A stretch of DNA of 64,000 bases from contig NZ_JBLFBO010000007.1 of assembly GCF_047338595.1 (NCBI RefSeq), positions 90,216-154,215 on the forward strand, in the 5' to 3' direction. Below the pieces are notes generated by a model, which saw nothing but the letters and a program-made list of their open reading frames with translations, ran no database searches and was not told the origin of the DNA. The DNA is from Nitrospira_D sp019636945 (GTDB lineage: Bacteria; Nitrospirota; Nitrospiria; Nitrospirales; Nitrospiraceae). Position 1 is the stretch's first letter. Each line of letters begins with the position of its first letter. Below, one piece after another: positions 18,796 to 28,193 of the stretch. The translations under genes and the position numbers were made by a program.

Positions 18796-20222
18796 TTTTT
18801 GAGGCAGTGATTGGGGTGGAGGTCCATGCACAACTGCGGACCAACTCCAAAATGTTTTGCGGGTGCGGCACGACCTTTGGTCTCTCCGCCAACAGCCAGA
18901 CTTGCCCGGTCTGTCTTGGTCTGCCAGGAAGTTTACCTGTGATCAATCGAACGGCGATCGAAATGGCGGTTCGTGCCGGATTGGCGTTGAACTGTATGAT
19001 CACGGCGAACAATCGATTCGCGAGAAAGAACTATTTTTATCCGGACCTACCCAAGGGGTACCAGATTTCCCAATACGAGGACCCAATCTGCCAGCATGGA
19101 TGGATTGAGATCGCTGTGGGTACCACCGCGAAGCGAGTCCGGATCCGTCGGGCGCATCTGGAAGAGGACGCTGGGAAGAACGTACACGGAACTGGGACGG
19201 CCGGAAGTCGCGTGGATTTGAATCGTGCAGGCACGCCGCTCTTGGAAATCGTGACGGAACCGGATATGAGTTCGGCCGATGAGGTCGTGGCCTACTTGAA
19301 GGGGCTACGTGATGTGCTCATGTATCTCGACGTGTGCGATGGGAACATGGAGGAGGGGAGCTTTCGATGTGAGCCGAATTTGTCGCTGCGCCCAGTGGGC
19401 CAGAAAGCCTTTGGGACGAAAGTCGAGCTCAAGAACATCAATTCCTTTAAGTATGTCAAGGACGCGGTCGAGTATGAGATCAAACGGCAGACCAAGGTCT
19501 TGAATGAGGGCGGCAAGATTTATCAGGAGACCAGGCTTTGGAACATTGATCGGGGTGAAACGGCTGTGATGCGTTCGAAAGAAGAGGCCCATGACTATCG
19601 ATACTTCCCTGATCCGGATTTGGTACCACTACAGTTAAACGAGGACTGGATCGAAGGATTTCGATCGTCCTTGCCGGAATTGCCGGCTGTGCGTGCCCGT
19701 CGATTGATCACCGAGTATGGCCTTCCAGAGTACGATGCGGGTGTGATCACGACATCGAAAGGCATGGCGGACTATTTTGAGACCTGCCTGAAGCAGTTCA
19801 ATGAGCCCAAAACGGTGAGCAATTGGGTGATGGGGGAGTTGACACGGGAATTGAATAATTCCGGGACCGACATCACTGCGTCGCCTGTTTCGCCTGAGCG
19901 GCTTGTTGATCTGTTGGTGATGGTGGATAAAGGGGTGATCAGCTTAAAAGTCGCTCGTGACATCTTTCCCGATCTCTATCGTAGTGACAAGACTCCCCAC
20001 CAGATTGTGCAGGAGAAGGGGCTGACCCAAGTCTCAGACGAAGGGGCACTGGAGAAAATGATTGACGAAGTTCTTAGTAAAAATCCAACTCAGGTGACGC
20101 AGTTTAGAGAAGGCAAACAACAGGTCTTAGGATTCCTTGTTGGTCAGGTGATGAAGGTCAGTGGGGGAAAGGCGAATCCCGGCAAGGTGAACGAGTTATT
20201 GAAGAAGAAACTGATTGTCTAA
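18792..20222 (+). CDS. gatB: Aspartyl/glutamyl-tRNA amidotransferase subunit B
   Basis: Kinase and tRNA-binding subunit of GatCAB; it activates the misacylated residue with ATP. Signatures are GVEVHAQL at the start, a zinc pair (CGCGTTFG and CPVCLGLPG), KNYFYPDLPKGYQISQYE, RVDLNRAGTPLLEIVTEPD and the C-terminal YqeY-like tail. At 476 residues it is full length. The ATG overlaps the stop of the YtxH gene. Confidence 0.97.
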   Translation: MIFEAVIGVEVHAQLRTNSKMFCGCGTTFGLSANSQTCPVCLGLPGSLPVINRTAIEMAVRAGLALNCMITANNRFARKNYFYPDLPKGYQISQYEDPICQHGWIEIAVGTTAKRVRIRRAHLEEDAGKNVHGTGTAGSRVDLNRAGTPLLEIVTEPDMSSADEVVAYLKGLRDVLMYLDVCDGNMEEGSFRCEPNLSLRPVGQKAFGTKVELKNINSFKYVKDAVEYEIKRQTKVLNEGGKIYQETRLWNIDRGETAVMRSKEEAHDYRYFPDPDLVPLQLNEDWIEGFRSSLPELPAVRARRLITEYGLPEYDAGVITTSKGMADYFETCLKQFNEPKTVSNWVMGELTRELNNSGTDITASPVSPERLVDLLVMVDKGVISLKVARDIFPDLYRSDKTPHQIVQEKGLTQVSDEGALEKMIDEVLSKNPTQVTQFREGKQQVLGFLVGQVMKVSGGKANPGKVNELLKKKLIV

Positions 20223-20242
20223 CTGGAGAGAGGGCAAGCGGT

Positions 20243-21529
20243 ATGAGCGACATTAGAGAAATCAGGGGCAGGCAGATTATCGATTCACGTGGCAATCCGA
20301 CGATTGAGGCAGAAGTTACGCTCGAAAGCGGAGCGGTCGGGCGTGCGGCCGTTCCTTCCGGCGCTTCGACGGGCGAAAAAGAGGCGATCGAGCTGAGAGA
20401 TGGAGACAAAAAGCGGTGGATGGGGAAAGGTGTCTCCAAAGCGGTTGCGAACATTAGTAAGGTCATTGCCCCAGAACTGTTGGGGAAGGATGCGTTCGAT
20501 CAAGCCGGGATTGATCGAGCTATGATTGCGTTGGATGGGACGAAGACAAAAGGCAAGCTGGGCGCAAATGCGATTTTAGGCGTGTCCTTAGCCGTGGCGA
20601 AAGCGTCGGCGATTGAAACCGGGCAACCTCTCTACCGGTATTTAGGTGGGACGAATGCGCGGGTGCTTCCAGTCCCGCTTATGAACATCATCAACGGGGG
20701 CGCCCATGCCGACAATCGGCTGGACCTTCAAGAGTTCATGATCATGCCGGTGGGGGCCAGCCGATTCAGCGACGCGCTTCGCATGGCCACAGAGGTCTTT
20801 CATTCGCTGAAAGCCCTCTTGAAGAAGAAGGGGCTCAATACGGCAGTCGGAGATGAGGGAGGATTTGCTCCCGATCTGCAATCGAACGAGGAAGCGCTGA
20901 GTCTTATCTCTGAGGCGATCGAAACGGCCGGCTATCAGGTCGGGCGGGATATCGCTCTGGCTTTAGACTGTGCCGCCAGTGAACTCTACGAAAAGGGACG
21001 GTACGTTCTCGAAGCAGAAAAGAATCCGGAGCGTTCATCGGAAGACATGGTGAGCTACTATGGCAAGCTTCTGGATCGCTATCCTATTCTCTCCATTGAA
21101 GACGGGCTGAGTGAACTGGACTGGAAGGGTTGGAAAATGCTCACCGAGAAGCTCGGGAAGCGAGTCCAACTCGTCGGTGACGATATCTTTGTGACGAATG
21201 TCGAGATCTTTTCGAAGGGCATTAAGGAGGGGATCGGAAATTCGATTCTGATTAAGCTCAATCAGATTGGAACCTTGACGGAGACGTTGGATGCCATTGA
21301 ACTCGCGAAGCGATCTGGCTATACGGCCATCATTTCGCACCGCTCCGGGGAAACAGAGGACACGACGATTGCGGACGTGGCTGTTGCGACGAACAGCGGG
21401 CTGATCAAGACCGGGTCCCTTTCTCGCACGGATCGTGTAGCAAAATACAATCAGCTTCTTCGAATCGAAGAAGCGTTGGGAGCCGCGGCAGTTTACCGTG
21501 GCCGAGAAGCCGTGCCCGTGCGGAGCTAA
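20243..21529 (+). CDS. eno: Enolase
   Basis: Converts 2-phosphoglycerate to phosphoenolpyruvate in glycolysis and gluconeogenesis. Conserved segments are REIRGRQIIDSRGNPTIE, SGASTGEKEAIELRDGD, the NIINGGAHADNRLDLQEFM block, the metal-site residues in LSIEDGLSELDWKGW, and SHRSGETEDTTIADVAV near the end. The 428 residues are normal. It starts 20 bases after gatB, within the same run of genes. Confidence 0.97.
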   Translation: MSDIREIRGRQIIDSRGNPTIEAEVTLESGAVGRAAVPSGASTGEKEAIELRDGDKKRWMGKGVSKAVANISKVIAPELLGKDAFDQAGIDRAMIALDGTKTKGKLGANAILGVSLAVAKASAIETGQPLYRYLGGTNARVLPVPLMNIINGGAHADNRLDLQEFMIMPVGASRFSDALRMATEVFHSLKALLKKKGLNTAVGDEGGFAPDLQSNEEALSLISEAIETAGYQVGRDIALALDCAASELYEKGRYVLEAEKNPERSSEDMVSYYGKLLDRYPILSIEDGLSELDWKGWKMLTEKLGKRVQLVGDDIFVTNVEIFSKGIKEGIGNSILIKLNQIGTLTETLDAIELAKRSGYTAIISHRSGETEDTTIADVAVATNSGLIKTGSLSRTDRVAKYNQLLRIEEALGAAAVYRGREAVPVRS

Positions 21530-21560
21530 CCTGTTTTTTCGCCATGGTCTGGATTAATTG

Positions 21561-21926
21561 ATGCATATGGTGATTAAGCAAAATCGTGGTCGGGAGTGGC
21601 TGGAATGGCAGCGACGTCTGTTCACCATTGCTCAGGTGGGCGGAGTGATCGGGGTTGTTTGGTTGGGAGTCGCACTCTTCTATGGAGAGATGGGGCTCTC
21701 ACGGTATTTCGCCATGCGGGATTATGCCAAGAACTTGGAGCAAGAGTTGTCGGTATTACGTCATGAAAATGTCACCTTGCAGCACGATATTCAGCGCCTC
21801 CAGCATGATCCAACCAAGATCGAACAATTAGCCCGTGAGCAGTTAGGCTATGTGCGGAAAGGTGAGACGGTGTACCAATTCATCCCGGGTTCGGAGAAAC
21901 AACAGGAGCCTTCCGCGAAGCCATGA
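21561..21926 (+). CDS. ftsB: FtsB-like septum formation initiator protein
   Basis: Small bitopic division protein of the FtsB/DivIC group. One membrane segment (about residues 22-45) is followed by a coiled coil (NLEQELSVLRHENVTLQHDI) and the family end LAREQLGYVRKGETVYQF. The position after eno is the classic eno-ftsB order. ATGs at 21561 and 21567 are both possible. The stop overlaps the era start by four bases. Confidence 0.85.
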   Translation: MHMVIKQNRGREWLEWQRRLFTIAQVGGVIGVVWLGVALFYGEMGLSRYFAMRDYAKNLEQELSVLRHENVTLQHDIQRLQHDPTKIEQLAREQLGYVRKGETVYQFIPGSEKQQEPSAKP

Positions 21927-22807
21927 AGTTCGGAACGGTCGCCATTATCGGACGGTCCAACGTAGGCAAGTCAACTCTATTGAATCGCTTGCTCGGCGAG
22001 AAAATTTCGATTGTCTCGAGCAAGCCGCAAACGACCAGGACTCGAGTGATGGGTATTGTGCATGCGGAAGGGGCGCAAATCGCCTTTCTCGACACACCGG
22101 GACTTCATAAGCCGGACCATTTATTGAATCGGCGGATGGTCCGTGCGGCGGTGGAAACGCTGGAAGACGCAGATGTGTTGTATATGCTTATGGAGGCGAC
22201 GAGCCGTCCAGGTCCCGGAGATTTGTCAGCCATCAAATATATGAAAGAAGCTCTGGCAAAGCAGCCGAGGCCGGTGATCTTAGTCATGACGAAAATCGAT
22301 CTGGTCAACAAGCATAAGATGCTTCCCGTTCTTGATCAGTATGCCCAGTTGTTTGCATGGACGGAAGTGGTCCCGGTGTCCGCTCAGGTCAACGACAATG
22401 TAGAGCGATTGCTTGCGGTGACGGTTCCATACCTTCCGTCAGGGGAAGGGCTGTATGGCGAAGATGTGGTGACAGATCAGACGATGAGGACGTTGGCGGC
22501 CGAAATGATTCGAGAGAAGGTCATTCAGGCGACAGAGGATGAAGTCCCATATGCGACGGCGGTAGAGATCGATGAGTTTGTTGAGGAGGGAAGGCTCGCG
22601 AAGATTCGGGCGTCAATTATGGTTGAACGAGAGACACAGAAAGGTATTCTGATCGGGAAGCAAGGGGAACGGTTGAAATCAATCGGGACCCAAGCCCGAT
22701 TGGACATGGAGAAGGTTTTTGGGATGAAAGTGTTTCTTGAGCTGTGGGTGAAGGTCAGAAAAGACTGGCGCGAGGATGAACAGGCTCTTGTGCAGTTGGG
22801 CTACTGA
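21923..22807 (+). CDS. era: GTPase Era
   Basis: Ribosome-assembly GTPase that binds the 3' end of 16S rRNA. G motifs are visible: G1 GRSNVGKSTLLN, G2 TTRTRVMGI, G3 DTPGLHK and G4 MTKIDLV. The C-terminal KH domain contains IMVERETQKGILIGKQG. At 294 residues it is typical. It is coupled to the ftsB-like gene by an ATGA overlap. Confidence 0.96.
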   Translation: MKFGTVAIIGRSNVGKSTLLNRLLGEKISIVSSKPQTTRTRVMGIVHAEGAQIAFLDTPGLHKPDHLLNRRMVRAAVETLEDADVLYMLMEATSRPGPGDLSAIKYMKEALAKQPRPVILVMTKIDLVNKHKMLPVLDQYAQLFAWTEVVPVSAQVNDNVERLLAVTVPYLPSGEGLYGEDVVTDQTMRTLAAEMIREKVIQATEDEVPYATAVEIDEFVEEGRLAKIRASIMVERETQKGILIGKQGERLKSIGTQARLDMEKVFGMKVFLELWVKVRKDWREDEQALVQLGY

Positions 22808-22826
22808 CCGTTGGTGGACGCTTGAT

Positions 22827-22990
22827 GGTAACGGTTCCCCGGACACATGCATAACCGAAGGCGGCTGGTATCTCCAGGCCGAAGCAGTTCAAATAGGCTT
22901 TCCCGATAAGACCGTATGTAACGAAGACGAAGTATCTGCTCTGTGCCGTCCCGTGAGCCGTTGACCTGCTCCGGTCGGCGCCACCGGGCA
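22827..22990 (+). ncRNA. Candidate structured leader RNA upstream of mgtE
   Basis: In the gap between era and mgtE, 22827-22837 (GGTAACGGTTC) pairs with 22955-22966 (GAGCCGTTGACC) in an 11-pair stem with one bulged G and one G-U pair, closing about 117 bases. Inside, 22862-22868 pairs with 22874-22881 around a five-base loop (one bulge), and AGCAG (22883-22887) can pair with CTGCT (22936-22940). Just after the main stem, 22967-22975 and 22983-22990 form another hairpin. It ends 25 bases before the mgtE start. It does not match the M-box consensus that I know. A magnesium- or nucleotide-responsive leader is an inference. Confidence 0.4.
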
Positions 22991-23015
22991 AGTCTCAAGA
23001 TCCCGCACAACGATC

Positions 23016-24473
23016 ATGCAGCCAACCGACCGACCAACGGAACCACGCTTTCCGGAACAACGTTCTCGTCCAGCGGATCGTGATATTTTGCGCGAAGTCC
23101 TTCGTGATCAGACCGAGCGGGGGCAGACCAAGTCGGACATTGTCATTCAATCGGTTCAGAAGTTGCTGCGTCGGGGGGCGATCGCGAACTTGTCAAAAAT
23201 GTTGGGGCGTATGCACCCGGCGGATATTGCCAAAGCCGTGACGCATCTCTCCTCTCCGAAGGAGAAACGGGAAATTTTCGAGTTGGTTCGCGGGGGGAAG
23301 CGCGGGCAGGTGCTCAGCGAGCTGGACGGGGAGAGCATCCAACAGGTACTCGCGGATCTGCTTCATTCCGATATTGCCTGGCTCTTGAAGGAACTTGGTC
23401 CTGACGACGTTGCCCATATTCTCGGGTTTCTCCCGGAGGAACGCAGTAAGGAAGTGTTGGCCCTGATGAAGACAGAGGATTCGACCGAGGTGGCCGACAT
23501 TCTCCGATACCCCAAAGATACAGCTGGCGCCATCATGACCACGGAATTCTTTTCCCTGCCTGAGGATGCCACGGCCCAGGAAGCCATACGCCGGTTGCAA
23601 CAGGCAACTGACGCGGAAATGGTGTTTTATATCTATGTGACGGACAAGGATGATCGACTAGTCGGTGTTCTTTCGCTTCGGCAGCTTCTCACGGTGCCTC
23701 CCACCACTCCGCTGAAGAACATCATGACGCGGGAGGCTATGAGCGTCAGCATTGATATGGATCAGGAAGAGGTGGCGAGGCAGGTGGCCAATTATAACTT
23801 GTTGGCGATTCCGGTCGTGGAGCGAGACGGGAAGCTTGTCGGGATTATCACGGTTGATGACGTGGTCGATGTCATCCGTGAAGAAGCGACAGAGGATATG
23901 TTGAAGATGGCCGGCGCCATTGAAGAAGATACGACTTCAAAGTCATCGAGCATCGCGTCAGCCAGGCTCCGATTGCCGTGGCTATTTACTAACCTTGTGG
24001 GGAGCCTGCTGTCCGGCGCAATCCTTTGGTATTTCCGTTATACCGTTCAAGAAGTTGTGGCTATTGTGAGTTTTATTCCCGTCATTGCGGCGATGGGTGG
24101 TAATGTCGGCTTGCAATCATCAACATTGATTATTCGTGGATTGGCCACCGGTTCCGTTGAGCTTAGCCATGTCTGGCCGGTGTTTTTTCGTGAGGCGAAG
24201 GTCGGGCTAGTCATGGGGCTGGCGTGCGGAGTGACGTTAACGCTGGTTGCGTGGGTCTTGCATCAAGGGTTTCTGGGGATGGTCGTGGGCGTTTCTCTGA
24301 TCATCGCCTTTTTTGTCTCGACCAGTATGGCGACGATTATGCCGATTATCCTGAAGCGCATGGGGGTAGATCCTGCCGTCGCGGCCGGCCCCTTTGTGAC
24401 GACGGCGAATGATATCACGGGGATTTCGATCTATTTGACGTTGGCCACGCTATTCTTGGAGTATCTCCGATGA
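23016..24473 (+). CDS. mgtE: MgtE-type magnesium transporter
   Basis: Inner-membrane Mg(II) channel. The order is as in the family: N-terminal helical MgtE_N superhelix (about 60-165), two CBS domains (about 170-300, including LAIPVVERDGKLVGIITVDD) and a five-helix membrane domain from about 315. The pore-type segment PVIAAMGGNVGLQSSTLIIR is present, as is the ending TANDITGISIYL. At 485 residues it is slightly longer than usual through an N-terminal extension rich in charged residues. No strong ribosome-binding site precedes the ATG; the leader above may matter. Confidence 0.95.
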   Translation: MQPTDRPTEPRFPEQRSRPADRDILREVLRDQTERGQTKSDIVIQSVQKLLRRGAIANLSKMLGRMHPADIAKAVTHLSSPKEKREIFELVRGGKRGQVLSELDGESIQQVLADLLHSDIAWLLKELGPDDVAHILGFLPEERSKEVLALMKTEDSTEVADILRYPKDTAGAIMTTEFFSLPEDATAQEAIRRLQQATDAEMVFYIYVTDKDDRLVGVLSLRQLLTVPPTTPLKNIMTREAMSVSIDMDQEEVARQVANYNLLAIPVVERDGKLVGIITVDDVVDVIREEATEDMLKMAGAIEEDTTSKSSSIASARLRLPWLFTNLVGSLLSGAILWYFRYTVQEVVAIVSFIPVIAAMGGNVGLQSSTLIIRGLATGSVELSHVWPVFFREAKVGLVMGLACGVTLTLVAWVLHQGFLGMVVGVSLIIAFFVSTSMATIMPIILKRMGVDPAVAAGPFVTTANDITGISIYLTLATLFLEYLR

Positions 24474-24525
24474 CACAATTCAGCAGGTCGTCAGGATATG
24501 GTTGTGTCAGGGGTGAAAGGGATAT

Positions 24526-25284
24526 GTGCCGCTCATAAAGGCGACGGCGATCGTTTTACGGAGTCGTAAGTGGGGAGATGCCGATCGAATCGTCACATTT
24601 TACTCGAAGGAGAAGGGCAAGATCGGAGGTGTGGCTCGTGGTGCGCGTCGACCCAAAAGCCGTTTTGGTGCTGCACTCGAGCCGTTCAGTCTGTGCCGGT
24701 TGAACCTTTTTGAAAAGGCCGGTGATTCACTCTTGCGGGTTTCGCAAGTTGATCTTGTCAGGTCTTCCCAGAAGTTGCGGGAATCTCTCAGTCTGATAGA
24801 TTCGGCGGCACGGATGGTCAACGTGGTGGCCGCGATCACTCCGGATGGCGATCCGGATTCGCTCTTGTTTGATACGCTCGAGCAGGGGCTTGCCTCGCTT
24901 CACGAGAGTGAAGACCCAGCTTTTACGGCTCTCCTTTTCCAAATTAGGTTGCTGGGTGTCACAGGATTTCGCCCACAGACCGACCATTGTGCCGCATGTG
25001 GGAAAGCACATTTTGCAGGTGAACCTCAGTTTTCTCCGCTTGCAGGGGGGCTTGTGTGTTTATCATGCGCAGCGCACCAGCGAGTTCGTTGTATCGCGCT
25101 CTCGCGCGGCAGCCTTTCATTTCTCCAACAGGCGATTCGTCTTGATCCTGCCGTTGTCACACGGTTGCGAGCCAGTGGACAGGTGCGAGGCGAAGTGGAG
25201 GCGGCGATCGAAGGGTATGTGACGGTTGTGGCTGGTAAACGGCTCCCATCAGCGAACTTTCTCTCGGTTGCCGTGTCGGCCTAA
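24526..25284 (+). CDS. recO: DNA repair protein RecO
   Basis: Annealing and RecA-loading factor in the RecFOR pathway. It has an N-terminal OB fold (KATAIVLRSRKWGDADRIV), GGVARGARRPKSRFG, then a helical domain with a zinc site (CAACGKAHF and CLSCAAHQ). At 252 residues it is full length. It begins with GTG at 24526, preceded by GGGGTGAAAGGG. It follows mgtE by 52 bases. Confidence 0.93.
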   Translation: MPLIKATAIVLRSRKWGDADRIVTFYSKEKGKIGGVARGARRPKSRFGAALEPFSLCRLNLFEKAGDSLLRVSQVDLVRSSQKLRESLSLIDSAARMVNVVAAITPDGDPDSLLFDTLEQGLASLHESEDPAFTALLFQIRLLGVTGFRPQTDHCAACGKAHFAGEPQFSPLAGGLVCLSCAAHQRVRCIALSRGSLSFLQQAIRLDPAVVTRLRASGQVRGEVEAAIEGYVTVVAGKRLPSANFLSVAVSA

Positions 25285-25308
25285 GCGCGTTCAGAGGGAG
25301 GAGTGGGT

Positions 25309-25665
25309 ATGACAACCGCTACAGTAGAGCCTCGGGATATGGAGTGGCTTGAGAAGGGTGTATTGGGAATTCAATGGAGTGACGGCCATCAGGCGGTCTA
25401 TCCGGTCCGTTCTCTTCGGCAGCATTGTCCCTGCGCGGCTTGTGTCGATGAATGGACGGGGGAGCGCCGTCTTCAGGCTGACGATATCCCGTTGTTGATC
25501 ATGCTGCAGGATATTCAGCCGGTTGGGCGCTATGCGCTTCAGTTCAAGTGGAGCGATGGCCATGATACGGGAATATATTCCTACACCTTGCTCAGGGCAT
25601 TGTGTCAGTGTGATGCCTGTCAACCGGTTAAGCCGATCGAAGTCAAGTCCAGGCGGCTTCTGTGA
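25309..25665 (+). CDS. DUF971 domain protein
   Basis: A 118-residue protein carrying the DUF971 (GBBH-like N-terminal) domain. The marker pattern is WSDGHQAVYPVRSLRQHCPC followed by CDACQPV near the end, so five cysteines could bind metal or an Fe-S cluster. The family is often linked to Fe-S cluster carriers such as Mrp/ApbC, but no such gene is here. The ATG at 25309 is seven bases after GGAGG and is better than the GTG at 25303. Confidence 0.85.
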   Translation: MTTATVEPRDMEWLEKGVLGIQWSDGHQAVYPVRSLRQHCPCAACVDEWTGERRLQADDIPLLIMLQDIQPVGRYALQFKWSDGHDTGIYSYTLLRALCQCDACQPVKPIEVKSRRLL

Positions 25666-25679
25666 GGGGAGATGGTGAC

Positions 25680-26153
25680 ATGGTGCATAGCATTAGCGCT
25701 CCGAAGAAAACCATACTGAGCGTGTTCACGGTCGTAGGATTTGTGCTCTTGCTCGGGTGCAAAAGTATGCCGACACTGGAACAGCAAGAGCAGCTGGTTC
25801 AAGGAGAAAATCTTGTACTAGATCAAATCACCAGCAGGGCCGTTGTAAATGTATGGGGGGGACCTCCTTTCTACCATAGCGAGTTCGCCTACTTTTTTGT
25901 GATGCCAGATTTGAGTATGATTCCTCGATCCCGAGTAGCTATGGGTGAGGTGCCGAAAGGATGGAGCGGTGGGGTTCATGCAGGTGAAAGTGTCTACTTT
26001 GCCTACCCCGATCGAGGCTGGTTGCTGGTCTTTTTTGATGAGCGCCTTGTTTACAGAGAAAAGCTCCAACCCGATGAGTTACGGACATTGACAAAAGGTT
26101 GGGCCTATGAGGCTCGATTCAAGACCGGGATTGATGAATCTTCCCGCCCATAG
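25680..26153 (+). CDS. Small lipoprotein of unknown function
   Basis: A 157-residue protein with a lipoprotein signal (VVGFVLLLGC, lipobox LLGC). The mature part is rich in aromatic residues (GGPPFYHSEFAYFFVMPD) and may be a small beta-barrel or SmpA-like fold. I do not recognise the family. The ATG at 25680 has GGGGAG upstream; the frame could also open at a GTG at 25662 overlapping the DUF971 stop. glgA follows after 20 bases. Confidence 0.7.
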   Translation: MVHSISAPKKTILSVFTVVGFVLLLGCKSMPTLEQQEQLVQGENLVLDQITSRAVVNVWGGPPFYHSEFAYFFVMPDLSMIPRSRVAMGEVPKGWSGGVHAGESVYFAYPDRGWLLVFFDERLVYREKLQPDELRTLTKGWAYEARFKTGIDESSRP

Positions 26154-26173
26154 GTTGTCCCTGATTATCCCAT

Positions 26174-27700
26174 ATGGCGTTGAAAACATTAGATAGCTTG
26201 CACATCGTGATGGCCTCCTCAGAGGCGGTTCCTTATGCCAAAACGGGCGGACTTGCCGATGTGGTGGGCGCGTTGTCCATGGCCCTCGCAAAGTCAGGGT
26301 ATCAGGTCACCGTATTATTGCCGGGTTATCGGACTGAATTAGCTCAGAAGGCTCGTCGGATCGCCATGCAATTCTCGGTGCCTGTGGGGGAGAGGCCGAT
26401 GGATGTTTCTATCGAGGAGGAATATCTGACGGTGACCGGCGCATTACATCACGTGAGAGTGTTGTTCGTGTGCCATGACCCGTACTTCAACCGTCCGGGA
26501 CTCTATCAGCAAGATCATCATGACTATCCGGATAATCTTGACCGATTCACCTTGTTCTGTCGTGCAGTCATTCAAGCGATGCATATCTTAGTGGACGTAC
26601 AGCGGGAAAAGATTGATATCCTGCACCTTCATGATTGGCAGACCGCACTGTGCGCTGTCTATCTCAAGGCTCTAGCACATGAACACAACAGTCTTCAGTC
26701 GATCAAGACGTTGTTGACTGTCCATAATCTCGGCTATCAGGGGATCTTCTCAGGTCAGGAGTTCATGAAAACCGGCCTTCCTTCATCGTTGTTCTCACTG
26801 AGTGGCCTTGAGTTCTATGGAGCAGTCAATTGTTTGAAGGGGGGCATCATCTTCTCCGACGCTGTTTCCACTGTAAGTCCCACCTATGCAAGGGAGATCT
26901 TAACGGCAGAATATGGGTGTGGTCTTGAAGGTGTGTTGGCAAGCCGTAGGGATGGTGTAACCGGTGTTACCAACGGAATTGATGAGGCTGTGTGGGATCC
27001 TGCGCACGATGCCTATCTACAGGCGAAGTACCACGCCAATGACCTATCGGGAAAACGGACGTGCAAGCGAGCGTTACAGCAAGAGCTAGGATTGCCGATT
27101 CTTGATGTGCCGCTGTTGGCTGTCATTGGTCGGTTGACGTTCCAGAAGGGATTTGATCTGTTGCTTGAGATTCTTCCGGAGCTGATGGCGCTCGATCTCC
27201 AGTTGGTTGTATTGGGTACTGGCGACACTCACTTGGAGCAAGGGTTCATTGCAGCGAAGGAGAAGTATGCTCGCAGAATCGGTCTCCATCTTGGTTTTGA
27301 CGAGGGGCTAGCCCATCGTATCGAGGCGGGTTCAGACATGCTGATCATGCCATCTCGTTACGAGCCCTGTGGACTAAGCCAGCTCTATAGCCTGCGATAT
27401 GGGACGGTCCCGATCGTGCGGCGTACAGGGGGACTGGCTGATACAGTTGTTCCATTTCGTCCGTCAACAATCAAATCCAAAATCGCAACAGGGTTTCATT
27501 TTATTGATCCCTCTCCCGACGCCTTGCTCTCCGCAATTCTGCTCGCGCTTCATGCGTATGAGGAGCAAGAGGTGTGGCGATCAGTGGTGACTGCGGGAAT
27601 GAAAGCAGACCTCTCGTGGGATCAATCAGCAAGGGTCTACGCCGATTTATATCGTCAGTTGCGGGATGGGAGGCGAAGCGAATCGGCTAACGTGTATTGA
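26174..27700 (+). CDS. glgA: Glycogen synthase (ADP-glucose type)
   Basis: GT5 enzyme that extends alpha-1,4 glucan from ADP-glucose. The N-terminal substrate motif is KTGGLADVVGALS near residue 24. The C-terminal GT-B half has IGRLTFQKGFDLLLE and the retaining-enzyme motif PSRYEPCGLSQLYSLRYG near 395. At 508 residues it is slightly longer than usual. With glgB at 1-3 kb it covers glycogen synthesis, though no glgC is in the window. It ends convergently, overlapping the next minus-strand gene by 14 bases. Confidence 0.96.
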   Translation: MALKTLDSLHIVMASSEAVPYAKTGGLADVVGALSMALAKSGYQVTVLLPGYRTELAQKARRIAMQFSVPVGERPMDVSIEEEYLTVTGALHHVRVLFVCHDPYFNRPGLYQQDHHDYPDNLDRFTLFCRAVIQAMHILVDVQREKIDILHLHDWQTALCAVYLKALAHEHNSLQSIKTLLTVHNLGYQGIFSGQEFMKTGLPSSLFSLSGLEFYGAVNCLKGGIIFSDAVSTVSPTYAREILTAEYGCGLEGVLASRRDGVTGVTNGIDEAVWDPAHDAYLQAKYHANDLSGKRTCKRALQQELGLPILDVPLLAVIGRLTFQKGFDLLLEILPELMALDLQLVVLGTGDTHLEQGFIAAKEKYARRIGLHLGFDEGLAHRIEAGSDMLIMPSRYEPCGLSQLYSLRYGTVPIVRRTGGLADTVVPFRPSTIKSKIATGFHFIDPSPDALLSAILLALHAYEEQEVWRSVVTAGMKADLSWDQSARVYADLYRQLRDGRRSESANVY

Positions 27701-28193
27701 ATGAGATGGTGAGCCCTTGTTCAATCTTTGCCAGCAAGGTTTTTGCCTTCACAGCGTAGTAGGAGTGTTGCCCTTCATGAAGTCTGATGATCGAAACAAA
27801 AAGATCCCGTGCAACTTCAAGGTATCCCTGGTTAAACGCAAGCTCGCCAGTATGGAGGGCACAGGCTGAAGTCATCGCTTTAACGTCCACTGCCACCCGG
27901 TTGGTCGGGGTTGAAACTAGATGAGCAATTCGGTTTGGTAGTGGCAAAATGAACCCACTTTTCTCATGACCAAGAAGACTCGCTGCTCGGAGTTGGTCCA
28001 AGTTTGCTGTCGCTTTAGACAAATCTGATGTCGATTTGCAATCGCCGTACGCGTTCCATAATGAGGCGAAACCACTGTCTCTCACCTCGCTAGTGTGGGA
28101 GGAAGGCGTAGTTGTACATCCAGAGAAGAGGGAAGCTACGCCAAACAATCCGAACACCACAACTGCCAGAGTCCTGTTAGAGCCAGATCGCAT
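27687..28193 (-). CDS. Putative lipoprotein with TPR-like helical domain
   Basis: A 168-residue protein with a lipobox signal (FGVASLFSGC). The C-terminal part (LAFNQGYLEVARDLFVSIIR) looks like one or two TPR-type helical repeats. No family is recognised. It is encoded opposite glgA with a 14-base tail overlap, and its promoter should lie in the AT-rich gap at 28.2-28.35 kb. Confidence 0.65.
   Translation of the reverse strand: MRSGSNRTLAVVVFGLFGVASLFSGCTTTPSSHTSEVRDSGFASLWNAYGDCKSTSDLSKATANLDQLRAASLLGHEKSGFILPLPNRIAHLVSTPTNRVAVDVKAMTSACALHTGELAFNQGYLEVARDLFVSIIRLHEGQHSYYAVKAKTLLAKIEQGLTISFNTR

Noticed and set aside
22808..23015. M-box magnesium riboswitch before mgtE
   Set aside because: The conserved M-box segments that I know are missing; I keep only an unspecific structured-leader call.
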